Of a stretch of 64,000 nucleotides of DNA, positions 34,517-44,197 are shown piece by piece (position 1 is the stretch's first letter; each line of letters opens with the position of its first letter). Both the position numbers and the translations under genes were made by a program. This stretch comes from Tardiphaga robiniae (GTDB lineage Bacteria > Pseudomonadota > Alphaproteobacteria > Rhizobiales > Xanthobacteraceae), in NCBI RefSeq assembly GCF_013359755.1, contig NZ_JABMCJ010000063.1, positions 1 through 64,000 on the forward strand. Reading direction: 5' to 3'. The notes below the pieces were generated by a model, which worked only from the letters and a program-made list of their open reading frames with translations, was not told where the DNA came from and searched no databases.

Positions 34517-35884
34517 ATGACCACCCGCCGACAGCTTCGCTTCAATGCCTTCAACATGACCGCGCCTAGCCATAACTGGGCCGGGCTCTGGTCTCATCCG
34601 CGCGATGCATCCATCGATTACAACAATCTGGATTACTGGATCGACTACGCGCGGATAGCCGAACGCGGGTTGTTCGACGGTATCTTTCTGGCTGACGTGT
34701 TCGGTGTCTATGACGTGTTCGGTGATAGCCCGGACACAGCCGTGTCGCACGGCGTGCAATTGCCGAATGCGGACCCCACGCTTCTGGTCTCGGCCATGGC
34801 GCTGGTCACCAAGCACCTCGGCTTCGGCATCACGTCCAATATGTCGCTGGAGCATCCCTACCAATTCGCGCGGCGATTTTCGACGCTAGACCACCTGACC
34901 CGCGGACGGATCGGCTGGAATATCGTCACCGGCTATCTCGACAGTGGCGCGCGCGGCATGGGCTTTGCGGCCGGCCGTGCCCATGACGACCGTTATGATG
35001 TCGCCGAGGACTTTCTGACAGCGGCCTACAAATTATGGGAGGGCAGCTGGGAGCACGACGCCGTGCGTCGCGATCGTGCCACCGGCAGGTTTACCGATCC
35101 AACGAAGGTTCACACCATCCGCCACGACGGTCCGCATTACCGCGTCGATGGCATTCACCTCTCCGAGCCCTCCCCGCAACGCACGCCATTGCTGTATCAG
35201 GCTGGCGCCTCGAAGCGCGGGCGCGCCTTCGCCGCCAGACATGCCGAGGCGATCTTTCTCAACGGCCAGACCAAGCCGATCGTCGCCAAGGCCGTGCGCG
35301 ACATCCGGACGGCCACAAAAGACTTTGGCCGCGATCCCTACGACATCCGGTTGTTCGCCGGCCTGACCGTGATCGTTGCGCCGACACGTGCCGAGGCGAA
35401 CGATCTTCATGCGGAATACAGCCGCTATGTCGACCAGCAAGGGCAGCTCGCGCTGCTCTCCGGCTGGACCGGCATCGATTTCTCGACCTACAGTCCGGAT
35501 CAGGCGCTGCAGTATGTCGAGAGCAACGCGATCCAGTCGATGGTCGAGAACCTCACGCTGCGCAGCGAAACGCCGCTGCGCGTCGGCGATCTCGCCAGCC
35601 TGAGCGCAATCGGTGCGCGGGCCCCCTTCGCCATCGGCTCGCCGCAGGACGTCGCGGACGAGCTCGCCGATTGGGCCGAACAGACCGATATCGATGGCTT
35701 CAATCTCGTCCGTCTGGTCGCGCCGGAATCGCTCGAGGCATTCGTCGATCTCGTGGTGCCGGAACTGCAGTCGCGCGGACTGTACAAGACCGAATACGGC
35801 GCGGGGACGTTGCGCGAGAAGCTGTTTCCGGGCCGAGGCGCGCTGCTTCATGGCACGCACCCCGGCGCGCAGTTTCGCCGCTGA
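34517..35884 (+). CDS. FMN-dependent monooxygenase, NtaA/SnaA/DszA family
   Basis: 455 residues, the usual length of the bacterial-luciferase-like NtaA/SnaA/DszA group. Diagnostic blocks: FNAFNMTAPSHNWAGLWSHP, YWIDYARIAERGLFDGIFLA, SLEHPYQFARRFSTLDHLTR, GRIGWNIVTGY and LLYQAGASKRGRAFAARHAE. These enzymes use FMNH2 from a separate reductase to oxygenate organosulfur (DszA, sulfonate or sulfone) or amino-polycarboxylate substrates. With the DszC/SfnB-like flavoprotein at 28205 and sulfur transporters nearby, a C-S cleaving role is likely. No flavin reductase gene is visible in the window. Confidence 0.88.
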   Translation: MTTRRQLRFNAFNMTAPSHNWAGLWSHPRDASIDYNNLDYWIDYARIAERGLFDGIFLADVFGVYDVFGDSPDTAVSHGVQLPNADPTLLVSAMALVTKHLGFGITSNMSLEHPYQFARRFSTLDHLTRGRIGWNIVTGYLDSGARGMGFAAGRAHDDRYDVAEDFLTAAYKLWEGSWEHDAVRRDRATGRFTDPTKVHTIRHDGPHYRVDGIHLSEPSPQRTPLLYQAGASKRGRAFAARHAEAIFLNGQTKPIVAKAVRDIRTATKDFGRDPYDIRLFAGLTVIVAPTRAEANDLHAEYSRYVDQQGQLALLSGWTGIDFSTYSPDQALQYVESNAIQSMVENLTLRSETPLRVGDLASLSAIGARAPFAIGSPQDVADELADWAEQTDIDGFNLVRLVAPESLEAFVDLVVPELQSRGLYKTEYGAGTLREKLFPGRGALLHGTHPGAQFRR

Positions 35885-35923
35885 GGGCCAGCTGGCCTAT
35901 CGCGCCTGAGCAAATTGTCGCGA

Positions 35924-35947
35924 AGCCGCCACCACGACGTGGCGGCT
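35924..35947. terminator. Bidirectional terminator-like hairpin
   Basis: Perfect 9-bp stem AGCCGCCAC/GTGGCGGCT with a 6-nt loop, in the 74-nt gap between convergent genes. No strong T-run on either side, so efficiency is uncertain. Confidence 0.5.
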
Positions 35948-35958
35948 CCGGACCTGCA

Positions 35959-36789
35959 TTACCACGACGGCAGATAAGCGCCCTTGAATCGCGTCAGGAT
36001 GAACTGCTTCACCGGCTCTGAGTGATAGGCATCGACCAGCTTCGCCACCCACGGCTTGCCTTTGTCCTCTTCCCGCACGGCGATGATATTGACCCACGGG
36101 CTTTCCAGCGGCTCCTTCATCAGGCTATCGCGCACGGGATCGAGGCCGGCCTGGACGGCATAGTTGTTGTTGATCGCCGCCACATCGACATCTGCCAGCG
36201 ACCGCGACAGCTGCGCGGCATCGAGCTCGACAAATTTGAGTTTTTTGGGATTCTCCGCGATATCGACGATCCCCGCGGTGACACTCGTGGGGTCACGCAG
36301 CTTGATCACGCCATTGGCTGCCAGAATCTGTAGCGAACGCGCGCCATTGGTCGGGTCGTTGGGAATCGCAACCGTCGCACCATTTGGGACATCGGCAACG
36401 CTCTTGTACTTCTTCGCGTAGAAGCCCATCGGAGAAACCGTGGTGTAGGCAACCTTCACGAGCTTCCAGCCGGTCTTGGAGATCTGGTTCTTCAGATAAG
36501 GCTCGTGCTGAAACGAATTGGCCTCAAGATCCTTGTTGGCCAGGGCCTGGTTCGGGAACACATAGTCCGTGAATTCGACGACCTTGATGTCAAGCCCGCG
36601 CTCCGCGGCCACTTTCTTGACTGCGTCGAGCACTTCCGCATGTGGGCCGGCCGTGACACCCACGCGAATGGTCGTTGGCTCTTGTGCATTTGCGACCGGT
36701 AGACCTGCTGCAATAGCGGCGAACAGGAATGCGGCCACCCCGCCGGTGCGAGCGAGCGTGGCCAGCCGCAACACGTGAGCCGATTTCAT
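35959..36789 (-). CDS. MetQ/NlpA-family substrate-binding protein
   Basis: 276 residues. Signal peptide MKSAHVLRLATLARTGGVAA, then FLFAAIAAGLPVANAQ; AGGGA precedes the ATG at 36789. Mature motifs: TIRVGVTAGPHAEVLDAVKK, VEFTDYVFPNQALANKDLEA, SFQHEPYLKNQ and VAIPNDPTNGARSLQ, all standard for MetQ. There is no lipobox cysteine, so it is likely a soluble periplasmic protein. No MetN or MetI gene is adjacent, so it must use a transporter encoded elsewhere or serve as a scavenger. Methionine or a related thioether is the likely ligand. Confidence 0.88.
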   Translation of the reverse strand: MKSAHVLRLATLARTGGVAAFLFAAIAAGLPVANAQEPTTIRVGVTAGPHAEVLDAVKKVAAERGLDIKVVEFTDYVFPNQALANKDLEANSFQHEPYLKNQISKTGWKLVKVAYTTVSPMGFYAKKYKSVADVPNGATVAIPNDPTNGARSLQILAANGVIKLRDPTSVTAGIVDIAENPKKLKFVELDAAQLSRSLADVDVAAINNNYAVQAGLDPVRDSLMKEPLESPWVNIIAVREEDKGKPWVAKLVDAYHSEPVKQFILTRFKGAYLPSW

Positions 36790-37058
36790 TGACGAGTCCC
36801 TTATGTGAGTGTGCGAGATGACGATGACGGCGGCCGGCAACTTTCGCTGCGCCGCCACGCCAATGATTATGAATTTCTCCCGAGCTGACGGAATTCTTTT
36901 GTTAGCCCGGTTTGGAAGAGACTTTGCTGCGATCAAGGGGAAACGCAGCACAAACACAGTGGCAGCGCCAGGATCGCATCGACGATCGCGACGGAGTTAT
37001 CGATGCACGCACAGATTTCGTTCGCACCAACAGCACCGACGGTGGCGCGCCCGCGCAT

Positions 37059-38051
37059 TCAAGCGAAATGGCACGCCGCTACGTGGCTGTCTGCCACGGT
37101 GCGAAGGATTGGGCTTTCCACAGCACAGAACTCTTCTGCGCGCGGACACCTGGTATGGAAGTGGCATCCTTCAGGCGGATTATAGGCACTCGGCAGATCG
37201 CCCTGCACCATATGCCGCCGCCGACCGAGATCGCCGGTATCAATGCGCGGGATCGAGTCAAACAGCGCTCGCGTGTAGGGATGCGCGGGGCTTGACCACA
37301 ATTTCTCCCGGGTCGATGTCTCCACGATACGTCCGAGATACATGACCGCGACGCGATCGCTGACATATTCGACCACGGACAGGTCGTGGCTAATGAAGAG
37401 ATACGCCACGCCGAGTTTGGACTGCAGATCGACCAGCAGGTTCAGGATCTGGGCCTGCACGGACACGTCGAGCGCAGAGACCGGTTCATCCAGGATGATT
37501 AGTCGTGGATCAAGCGCCAGCGCGCGGGCAATGCCGATCCGTTGCCGCTGTCCACCCGAGAACTGATGCGGGTAACGGTCGGCGGAATCCGCGGAAAGTC
37601 CCACTTTTGAAAGCAGATCGGCGATCCGGTCACGGCGCTGTCGCCGATCGCCGATGCCATGAATCCTCAGCGGTTCACCGATCAGCATTCCGACGGTACA
37701 GCGCGGATCGAGCGAGGCCAGCGGATCCTGGAATACGACCTGGATATCGCGTCTATAGGGCCGCATGCCGCTCCTTGTCAGGCGCGTCAGATCGACACCG
37801 CCCAGACGAACGCTGCCGCTTTGCGGCTCGACCAGCCGCGCAATCGCCCGGCCGAGCGTGGATTTCCCACAGCCGGATTCCCCAACGAGACCAAGCGTTT
37901 CACCGGGCTTGATCGACAACGAGACGCCGTCAACCGCGTGCACTGTTCCGCGCGAAGAATCAAAGCGCACGACGAGATCGTTCACCGTGAGCAGTGGCTC
38001 AATATGCGTCGCAACGAGCGGCTGCGTGTTCTGATGCACGGGCTTCCTCAA
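37059..38051 (-). CDS. Oligopeptide-type ABC transporter ATPase, OppF/DppF-like
   Basis: 330 residues. Walker [10 protein letters not shown], signature FSGGQRQR, Walker B LIILDEPVSALDV, switch ISHDLSVVEYV, and the C-terminal oligo_HPY zone (HPYTRALFDSI; EGCHFHTRCPRAEEFC) with cysteines. Its start lies 53 nt inside the end of the DppD-like gene, a longer overlap than usual, so a later start is possible. Confidence 0.9.
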   Translation of the reverse strand: MRKPVHQNTQPLVATHIEPLLTVNDLVVRFDSSRGTVHAVDGVSLSIKPGETLGLVGESGCGKSTLGRAIARLVEPQSGSVRLGGVDLTRLTRSGMRPYRRDIQVVFQDPLASLDPRCTVGMLIGEPLRIHGIGDRRQRRDRIADLLSKVGLSADSADRYPHQFSGGQRQRIGIARALALDPRLIILDEPVSALDVSVQAQILNLLVDLQSKLGVAYLFISHDLSVVEYVSDRVAVMYLGRIVETSTREKLWSSPAHPYTRALFDSIPRIDTGDLGRRRHMVQGDLPSAYNPPEGCHFHTRCPRAEEFCAVESPILRTVADSHVAACHFA

Positions 38052-39021
38052 TTCTCAGACAGGCTACGGCGCCATCTGCGCCAACGGGTATCAGCGGCGG
38101 CCGCGCGATCCGGCAGGCGTCGACCACAAACGAGCATCGCGCGGCAAAGCCGCATCCATGCGGCATCTCGGCCAGCGAAGGCACCATGCCCGGGATTTCG
38201 CTCAGTCGGGTACGAAGGCCGTTGACGTGATGGCGCCCCGGCCGCGCTGCGATCAATCCGCGCGTATAGGGATGCAGCGGCGACTTCAGAAGATCACGGG
38301 TGGTGCGCTCCTCGACCTTGCGGCCCGCATACATCACCAGCACGCGATCGGAATATTCCGAGACTACACCGAGATCGTGCGTGATCAACAGAATGGCGGT
38401 TCCGGACTCGCGCTTGATCTGATCCAGCAACTCCAGGATCTGCGATTGAATGGTGACGTCGAGCGCCGTGGTCGGCTCGTCGGCAACCAGCAGCGCCGGA
38501 TTGCAGGCGAGAGCGATGGCGATCATGACCCGCTGTCGCATGCCGCCGGAGAGATGGTGCGGATAGTCGTTCACGCGGCGACGTGGATCGGCAATCCGCA
38601 CCCGATCAAGCAATGAGACTGCGCGATCGCGGGCCTTCTGGTGTGAAATGTCCTCATGTGCCGTGATGGCCTCGATGATCTGCTCGCCGATGGTCAGCAC
38701 CGGATTGAGCGCCGTCATCGGTTCCTGGAAGATCATCGCGATCCGGTTGCCACGCAGCCGGCGCAGCGCCTCGCCTTCAAGGCCAAGAATGTCGCGCCCC
38801 TGTAGCTTCACAGAGCGACCCTCGATGCGGCCGGGCGCCGCCACGAGGCCGAGCAAGGCAAGAGCGGTGAGCGACTTTCCGCAGCCGGATTCGCCTACGA
38901 TGGCCAGCGTCTCTCCCGCAGAGATATCGAAGCTGAGACCGTCCACGGCGGTCAGCGCGCCGCCCTTGCGGTCGAACCTGACACTCAGCCCATCGACCGA
39001 CAGCACTGGCTCGCCCATCAC
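37999..39021 (-). CDS. Oligopeptide-type ABC transporter ATPase, OppD/DppD-like
   Basis: 340 residues. Walker [11 protein letters not shown]-loop [10 protein letters not shown], signature LSGGMRQR, Walker [14 protein letters not shown], switch [11 protein letters not shown], and oligo_HPY end ([32 protein letters not shown]). Works with the OppF-like partner as a heterodimeric ATPase. The start overlaps the permease stop by 4 nt. Confidence 0.91.
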   Translation of the reverse strand: MMGEPVLSVDGLSVRFDRKGGALTAVDGLSFDISAGETLAIVGESGCGKSLTALALLGLVAAPGRIEGRSVKLQGRDILGLEGEALRRLRGNRIAMIFQEPMTALNPVLTIGEQIIEAITAHEDISHQKARDRAVSLLDRVRIADPRRRVNDYPHHLSGGMRQRVMIAIALACNPALLVADEPTTALDVTIQSQILELLDQIKRESGTAILLITHDLGVVSEYSDRVLVMYAGRKVEERTTRDLLKSPLHPYTRGLIAARPGRHHVNGLRTRLSEIPGMVPSLAEMPHGCGFAARCSFVVDACRIARPPLIPVGADGAVACLRIEEARASEHAAARCDAY

Positions 39022-39899
39022 CGGCGCTCCTGTTTCGGGTCGACGGCGTCATTGAGGCCATCCCCCAGCAGATTGAGCGCGAGCACCGCAACGACGATCG
39101 CCACGCCCGGCAGCGTTGCGATGTACCAGTCCGAACGCAAGACTTCGCGGCCGGCGCCGACCATGCCACCCCAGCTCACAACGTTCGGATCGCCGAGACC
39201 GAGAAACGCCAGACTAGATTCGGTCAGGATGGCCGTCGCGACCATGACTGATGCCGAGACGATGATAGGCGCCAGCGTGTTGGGCAGCAGATGGCGGAAG
39301 ATAATGCGCATATCGGACGCACCGAGCGCGATCTCCGCCTGCACCATGTCGCCGTGGCGCAGTTTGAGAAATTCGGCGCGCACCAGCCGTGCCAGGCTCG
39401 GCCACGCTGTGACGCCGATCGCTCCGACGATGGTCGCGATGGAGGGCTGCAGGATGGCGACGATGGTCAGGGCGAACAGAAACGGCGGAATCGTCTGGAA
39501 GAACTCCGTCAGCCGCATCAGCGACGCATCGATCTTGCCGCCGTAATATCCTGCGAAGGCGCCGACACCGACCCCAATCACCAGCGACATGGCGGTCGCC
39601 ACCGCGCCGATCAGAAGCGAGATGCGCGCACCGTGAAATATCCCCGACGCCAGATCGCGCCCCAGCATATCGGTGCCGAGCGGGAAGCTGGGATCCTCGC
39701 CGGGACGCTGGAATGGCTGACCGACAAAATCCAGGGGATCGCCAGGGAAAATCTGATTGGCGAGCAGTGCCATGGCCACGACGAACCCGAGCAGCAATAC
39801 GCCTACAACCGCCGACGGCTGTCTTGCGGTCCGGAAGAACGCGTTATCCTGCGCGATGCGCGCCGGCGGGATATGCGCAACGATATCGACGAGGGCCAT
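39018..39899 (-). CDS. Oligopeptide-type ABC transporter permease, DppC-like
   Basis: 293 residues from the ATG at 39899, 2 nt after the upstream permease stop. N-terminal hydrophobic helix (VVGVLLLGFVVAMALLANQI) followed by the family block DFVGQPFQRPGEDPSFPLGT, then DMLGRDLASGIFHGARISLL, diagnostic of OppC/DppC. EAA loop: VQAEIALGASDMRIIFRHLL. Confidence 0.9.
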   Translation of the reverse strand: MALVDIVAHIPPARIAQDNAFFRTARQPSAVVGVLLLGFVVAMALLANQIFPGDPLDFVGQPFQRPGEDPSFPLGTDMLGRDLASGIFHGARISLLIGAVATAMSLVIGVGVGAFAGYYGGKIDASLMRLTEFFQTIPPFLFALTIVAILQPSIATIVGAIGVTAWPSLARLVRAEFLKLRHGDMVQAEIALGASDMRIIFRHLLPNTLAPIIVSASVMVATAILTESSLAFLGLGDPNVVSWGGMVGAGREVLRSDWYIATLPGVAIVVAVLALNLLGDGLNDAVDPKQERR

Positions 39900-39901
39900 G
39901 G

Positions 39902-40882
39902 TCAGCTGAGCTCGATGCGCGGGTCGAGCACGGTATACAGGAAGTCGATCGCCGCATTCGCCAATACCACCACGACCGAACTGCACAGCAGTATGCCGAG
40001 AAGCAGATTGAGGTCGCGCTGAAACAGCGCTTCAAAAGCGAGCCGCCCCAGCCCGGGCCACGAAAACACGGTTTCAACCAGCACAGCGCCGCCAAGCACG
40101 GCGCCGACCTGCACGCCGAGCATGGTGAGAACAGGCAGCAACGCATTTCGCACAACATGACGATAGGCGATCCGTCCCGGACGAAGGCCCTTGGCGACGG
40201 CAGTCCTGACAAAATCTTGCTGCTGCACATCGATCATGGCCGCGCGCATCAACCGCGTATAGACGGCCAGAAAGAACAGCCCCAGCGTGGTTGCAGGAAT
40301 TACCAGATGTGCCGCGACATCTTTCAGATAGGCCAGGCCGGTATAGCCACGCTCGATGCTGGTCATGCCGCCGACCGGTAGCCAGTCGAGCCACACCGAG
40401 AAGACCACGATCAGCATGATCCCGGTCCAGAACACGGGCGTTGCATAGAACAACAGCGCGATGCTGGAGATCACGGTATCGGTCGCCCTGCCTGCACGGC
40501 GCGCGGCGGCTACCCCCATCGCCGAGCCGACCAGCAATGCGAACGTGATCGACGTTCCCATCAGCAACAGCGTTGCCGGGAGCCGCTGGGCGATCAGTTC
40601 CAGCACGGGCAAACCCTGACGGAACGAGAAGCCGAGGTTGAGTGACAGCAGGTTGCGCAGATAGAGCGCGAACTGCACCGGCAGCGGTTGATCGAGCCCG
40701 AACTGCTTGCGCAGTGCGGCCAGATATTCCGGCGTCGCCGAGCCCGCCTCGCCTGCGAGCACCTGCGCCGCATCGCCCGGCGCTAGTCGCAGCAGGAAGA
40801 AATTGGTGATGGCAATGCCCAGCACCACGATCACGAGTTGCAGGGCTCGCCGCCCGAAAAATCTGACCGATACAGGGATCAT
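39902..40882 (-). CDS. Oligopeptide-type ABC transporter permease, DppB-like
   Basis: 326 residues from the ATG at 40882, 10 nt after the binding-protein stop. OppB/DppB hallmarks: LVIVVLGIAITNFFLLRLAP, PGDAAQVLAGEAG, LAALRKQFGLDQPLPVQF, and the C-terminal EAA loop DFVRTAVAKGLRPGRIAYRH. Forms the channel with the DppC-like protein. Confidence 0.91.
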   Translation of the reverse strand: MIPVSVRFFGRRALQLVIVVLGIAITNFFLLRLAPGDAAQVLAGEAGSATPEYLAALRKQFGLDQPLPVQFALYLRNLLSLNLGFSFRQGLPVLELIAQRLPATLLLMGTSITFALLVGSAMGVAAARRAGRATDTVISSIALLFYATPVFWTGIMLIVVFSVWLDWLPVGGMTSIERGYTGLAYLKDVAAHLVIPATTLGLFFLAVYTRLMRAAMIDVQQQDFVRTAVAKGLRPGRIAYRHVVRNALLPVLTMLGVQVGAVLGGAVLVETVFSWPGLGRLAFEALFQRDLNLLLGILLCSSVVVVLANAAIDFLYTVLDPRIELS

Positions 40883-40892
40883 GCGCGGGCGC

Positions 40893-42527
40893 TCAATTCT
40901 GCGCCGGCGCCTGATCGAACCAGGCATTCTTCAGCGAGCCATAGGACTGGTCCGCCTGCAACACGACGTCCTTCAGAGCCGAAGAGTGCAGCGTGAAGAA
41001 GCGTAGTTCGAGCAGTGGCAAAGTCGGCAGATCGCGTTGAACGATCTGCTGGAAGCGATTGAAATCTTCAGTACGCTTTTTCGGATTGCCTTCGACCGCA
41101 GCGGCCTGGATCAGACCATCGACCTCGGCATTGCGGTAGCCCGACCCGTTCGTCCACGGCGTCTTGCTGCCGAGCCAGCCCGACCAGTATTCGCGAACCA
41201 CACCAATCTGCGGATCAGGGAAAGCGCCGTTGTAGGAGCTCGAAATGTCGAAGTCGCGGTCGGCATAGACGCGTTTGATGAAAGCTGCGGTGTCCTGGGC
41301 GCGGATGTTGATCTCGATACCCACACGTTTCAGCGCCTGTTTCAGATATTCGCCGGTTCGCTTGTAGTCGTCACCGTAAGGCAGGAAATCATGATGGAGC
41401 GTGAACCGCACCCCATCAGGCCCGCGCCTGAAGCCGGCTTCGTCGAGCAAGGCTTCGGCCTTTTTCAGGTCGAACGGATATTTGGGCACGCTGGCATCGT
41501 GAAACGCCGTCAGCGCCGTCGGAACCGGGCTGACAGCAGGCTTGCCGTAGCCATACCAGACGACCTTGCCCAGCGCTTCCTTGTCTAGAGCAAACGCGAT
41601 GGCCTGACGGACGCGGACGTCCTTGAGATACTGGTTCTCGACGTTGAAATCGAGATACAGCACGGGCGACAGCCAGTCATAGCCGCGTGTATCGACCTTT
41701 AGCGACGGCAGCTTGGCAAGGCGCTCGACCTCACGGAACGACACCGGATTGAATGTCGCATATTGCACCTCACCCTTCTCGATCGCCGCCGCGCGTGCCG
41801 CCGCGTCGGGAATGATCCTGAAGATGACTTTGTCGAGATAGGGTTTCGCGGGCTCCCAGTAATCCGGATTGCGTTCCAGCAGAATGTATTCGCCCTTCTT
41901 CCACTCCTTGAAGACGAATGCCCCCGTGCCGACCGGCTTGTTGTTGTACGCATTGTTCAGGATGTCGGTACCTTCATAAAGATGCTTCGGCAGAATCGGC
42001 GCACCGACGGCGTTGAGCACGCTCAGAATTGGCAGCGACGGCTTCGACAAATGAAGGATGATCGTATTATCGTCAGGCGTATCGACCGTAGCGACGTTCT
42101 CGAATATCGCCTTGTTGCGCGGATGGATGGTCTTCCAGACATTCTCCAGGCTCCATTTCACGTCCGCGGACGAGAACGGTTTGCCATCATGCCACTTGAC
42201 GCCCTTGCGCAGGTTGAAACTGATGGTGAGGCCATCCTCCGCAACTTTCCACTCCGTCGCGAGCGATGGCTGCGGCTTCAGCGCCGGGTCGTAATAGACC
42301 AGACCATCGAAGATATTTCCCGCAACGATCTGCGTCGGCGTTGCCGTATTGAATGCGGGCGTCAGGGTGACCGGCTCAGGCTGCACGATGGCTGTCAACG
42401 TTCCACCGCGCTTCGGACCGTCGGCTGCGCATGCCGGCGTCGCCGGCAGGACCGCCACAGCCGCCAGCAGGACCGACAGTCGTGCGACCAATGATGTTTG
42501 GAAAGAGATTGCCCGAAAGAGTTTCAT
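40893..42527 (-). CDS. Peptide/opine-type ABC substrate-binding protein, family 5 (second paralogue)
   Basis: 544 residues from the ATG at about 42527. Signal peptide with core LSVLLAAVAVLPATPACA. SBP family 5 blocks: RGGTLTAIVQPEPVTLTPAF, LRKGVKWHDGKPFSSADVKW, NNKPVGTGAFVFKEWKKGEY and RVRQAIAFALDKEALGKVVW. It is closely similar along its whole length to the protein at 42542-44197, including the same run of ~15 residues around DVKWSLENVWKTIHPRN, so the pair arose by tandem duplication. Lies directly before the DppB-like permease. Confidence 0.9.
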   Translation of the reverse strand: MKLFRAISFQTSLVARLSVLLAAVAVLPATPACAADGPKRGGTLTAIVQPEPVTLTPAFNTATPTQIVAGNIFDGLVYYDPALKPQPSLATEWKVAEDGLTISFNLRKGVKWHDGKPFSSADVKWSLENVWKTIHPRNKAIFENVATVDTPDDNTIILHLSKPSLPILSVLNAVGAPILPKHLYEGTDILNNAYNNKPVGTGAFVFKEWKKGEYILLERNPDYWEPAKPYLDKVIFRIIPDAAARAAAIEKGEVQYATFNPVSFREVERLAKLPSLKVDTRGYDWLSPVLYLDFNVENQYLKDVRVRQAIAFALDKEALGKVVWYGYGKPAVSPVPTALTAFHDASVPKYPFDLKKAEALLDEAGFRRGPDGVRFTLHHDFLPYGDDYKRTGEYLKQALKRVGIEINIRAQDTAAFIKRVYADRDFDISSSYNGAFPDPQIGVVREYWSGWLGSKTPWTNGSGYRNAEVDGLIQAAAVEGNPKKRTEDFNRFQQIVQRDLPTLPLLELRFFTLHSSALKDVVLQADQSYGSLKNAWFDQAPAQN

Positions 42528-42541
42528 GATGATTGCCCAGC

Positions 42542-44197
42542 TCAATTCTGCTTCGGAACGTCAAACCAGAAATCGCGGAAGCTGCCATAAACCTGATCGC
42601 CGCGAATGGCCGAGGTCTTCAGATTCGCCGCCTGGACAGTGAAGAACTTCAATTCCACGAGCGGCAGCGTCGGCAAGTCGGTCAGAACGATCTTCTGAAA
42701 GTCTTTGAACAGGGCGATGCGTTTCTCTGCACTGGCTTCGCCCTGCACCTTCGAGATGATGTCGTCGACTTCGGCATTTTTGTAGCCGGAGCCGTTGGTC
42801 CACGGGATGTTCTTCCCCACAGATGCCGACCAGTAAGCGCGGGTCACGCCGATCTGCGGATCGGAAAACGCTGCAAACCATGCGATCGAAAGATCGAAGT
42901 CACGGTCGCCATAGACCCGCTTGGTAAATGCCGCGGTATCCTGCGTCCTGATCGTGACGTCGACGCCGACACGCTTCAACGCCTGCTTGATGTATTCCGC
43001 GGTCCGCTTGAAGTCGTCACCATAAGGGATGTAGTCGATGAAAAGCGAGAAGCGCGTGCCGTCCGCGTTGCGCTTGAAACCGGCCTCATCCAACAGCGCA
43101 TCCGCCGATTTGACGTCGAACGCATCCTTGTCGGCGCTCGCATCGTGGAACGCCGCCAGCGTTGAGGGAACGGGGCTGGTCGCGGGCTTGGCAAAGCCGT
43201 ACCAGACCACGTTGGAAATCGCCTTGCGATCGGTCGCGCGTGCCAGCGCGTGTCGAACGCGTGCATCCTTCAGCGGTCCACGTTCGACATTGAAATCGAG
43301 AAACAGGAACGGCGACAACCATTCATACCCGCTGGTTTCAATCTTGAGGCCGGGCAGCTTGCCGAGCCGTTCGGCGTCCTTGAGCGGCACCGGACTGAGC
43401 GAACCATACTGGATTTCGCCCTTCTCGAAGCCGGCCGACCGGGCCGCTGCATCCGGAACGACCTTGTAGATCACCTTGTCGAGATACGGCTTTCCCTTGG
43501 CCCAGTAATTCGGATTTCGTTCCAGCACGATGTACTCACCGCGCTTCCATTCCTTGAACACGAACGGCCCCGTACCGACCGGCTTGTTGTTGTTCGGATT
43601 GTTGAGGATATCGGTGCCGTCATACAGGTGCTTGGGCAACACCTGCGCGCCGTTGCTGTTCAGCGAACTGAGGATCGCGGGGGAAGGTTCGCTCAGCCTC
43701 AGGACGACGGTGTTGTCGTCGGGGGTATCGACCTGCTTCACCTTGGCGAAGGTCGCCTGATTGCGCGGATGGATCGTCTTCCAGACATTTTCCAAGGTCC
43801 ACTTCACATCCGCCGATGTGAACGGCTTGCCATCATGCCAGAGCACGCCCTTGCGCAGGCGAAGGGTGAGCGACAATCCATCCGCCGCAGTCTCCCAGCT
43901 CTCCGCCAGCGCCGGCTGAGGGTTTAGGCTGGCGTCGTAGTCCACAAGTCCATCAAAAATATTGCCGCTGACCGTTCCGGTCGGCGCGGCGGTGTTGATG
44001 GCGGCCGTGAGGATGACCGGCTCGGGTTGAATGATCGCCGTTAGCGTTCCGCCGGGCTGCGGCGTTTGAGCAAAGCTCACTGCTGGCATCGCCGCACCAA
44101 CTGCGAAAAACAGACCGACTACTGCGCGACATGATCTATCGGCGATCAAGCGAGGGAGAGCCATCCAACGATCATTCTGTGGCGTAGCGGCAACCAT
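42542..44197 (-). CDS. Peptide/opine-type ABC substrate-binding protein, family 5 (first paralogue)
   Basis: 551 residues from the ATG at 44197, preceded by GGGGGAAG. Signal peptide core AVVGLFFAVGAAMPAVSFAQ. SBP family 5 motifs: GGTLTAIIQPEPVILTAAIN, LRKGVLWHDGKPFTSADVKW, NKPVGTGPFVFKEWKRGEY. First gene of the six-gene Opp/Dpp-type operon. Two paralogous binding proteins sharing one channel would widen the ligand range. Peptide, glutathione-like or other ligands are all possible. Confidence 0.9.
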   Translation of the reverse strand: MVAATPQNDRWMALPRLIADRSCRAVVGLFFAVGAAMPAVSFAQTPQPGGTLTAIIQPEPVILTAAINTAAPTGTVSGNIFDGLVDYDASLNPQPALAESWETAADGLSLTLRLRKGVLWHDGKPFTSADVKWTLENVWKTIHPRNQATFAKVKQVDTPDDNTVVLRLSEPSPAILSSLNSNGAQVLPKHLYDGTDILNNPNNNKPVGTGPFVFKEWKRGEYIVLERNPNYWAKGKPYLDKVIYKVVPDAAARSAGFEKGEIQYGSLSPVPLKDAERLGKLPGLKIETSGYEWLSPFLFLDFNVERGPLKDARVRHALARATDRKAISNVVWYGFAKPATSPVPSTLAAFHDASADKDAFDVKSADALLDEAGFKRNADGTRFSLFIDYIPYGDDFKRTAEYIKQALKRVGVDVTIRTQDTAAFTKRVYGDRDFDLSIAWFAAFSDPQIGVTRAYWSASVGKNIPWTNGSGYKNAEVDDIISKVQGEASAEKRIALFKDFQKIVLTDLPTLPLVELKFFTVQAANLKTSAIRGDQVYGSFRDFWFDVPKQN

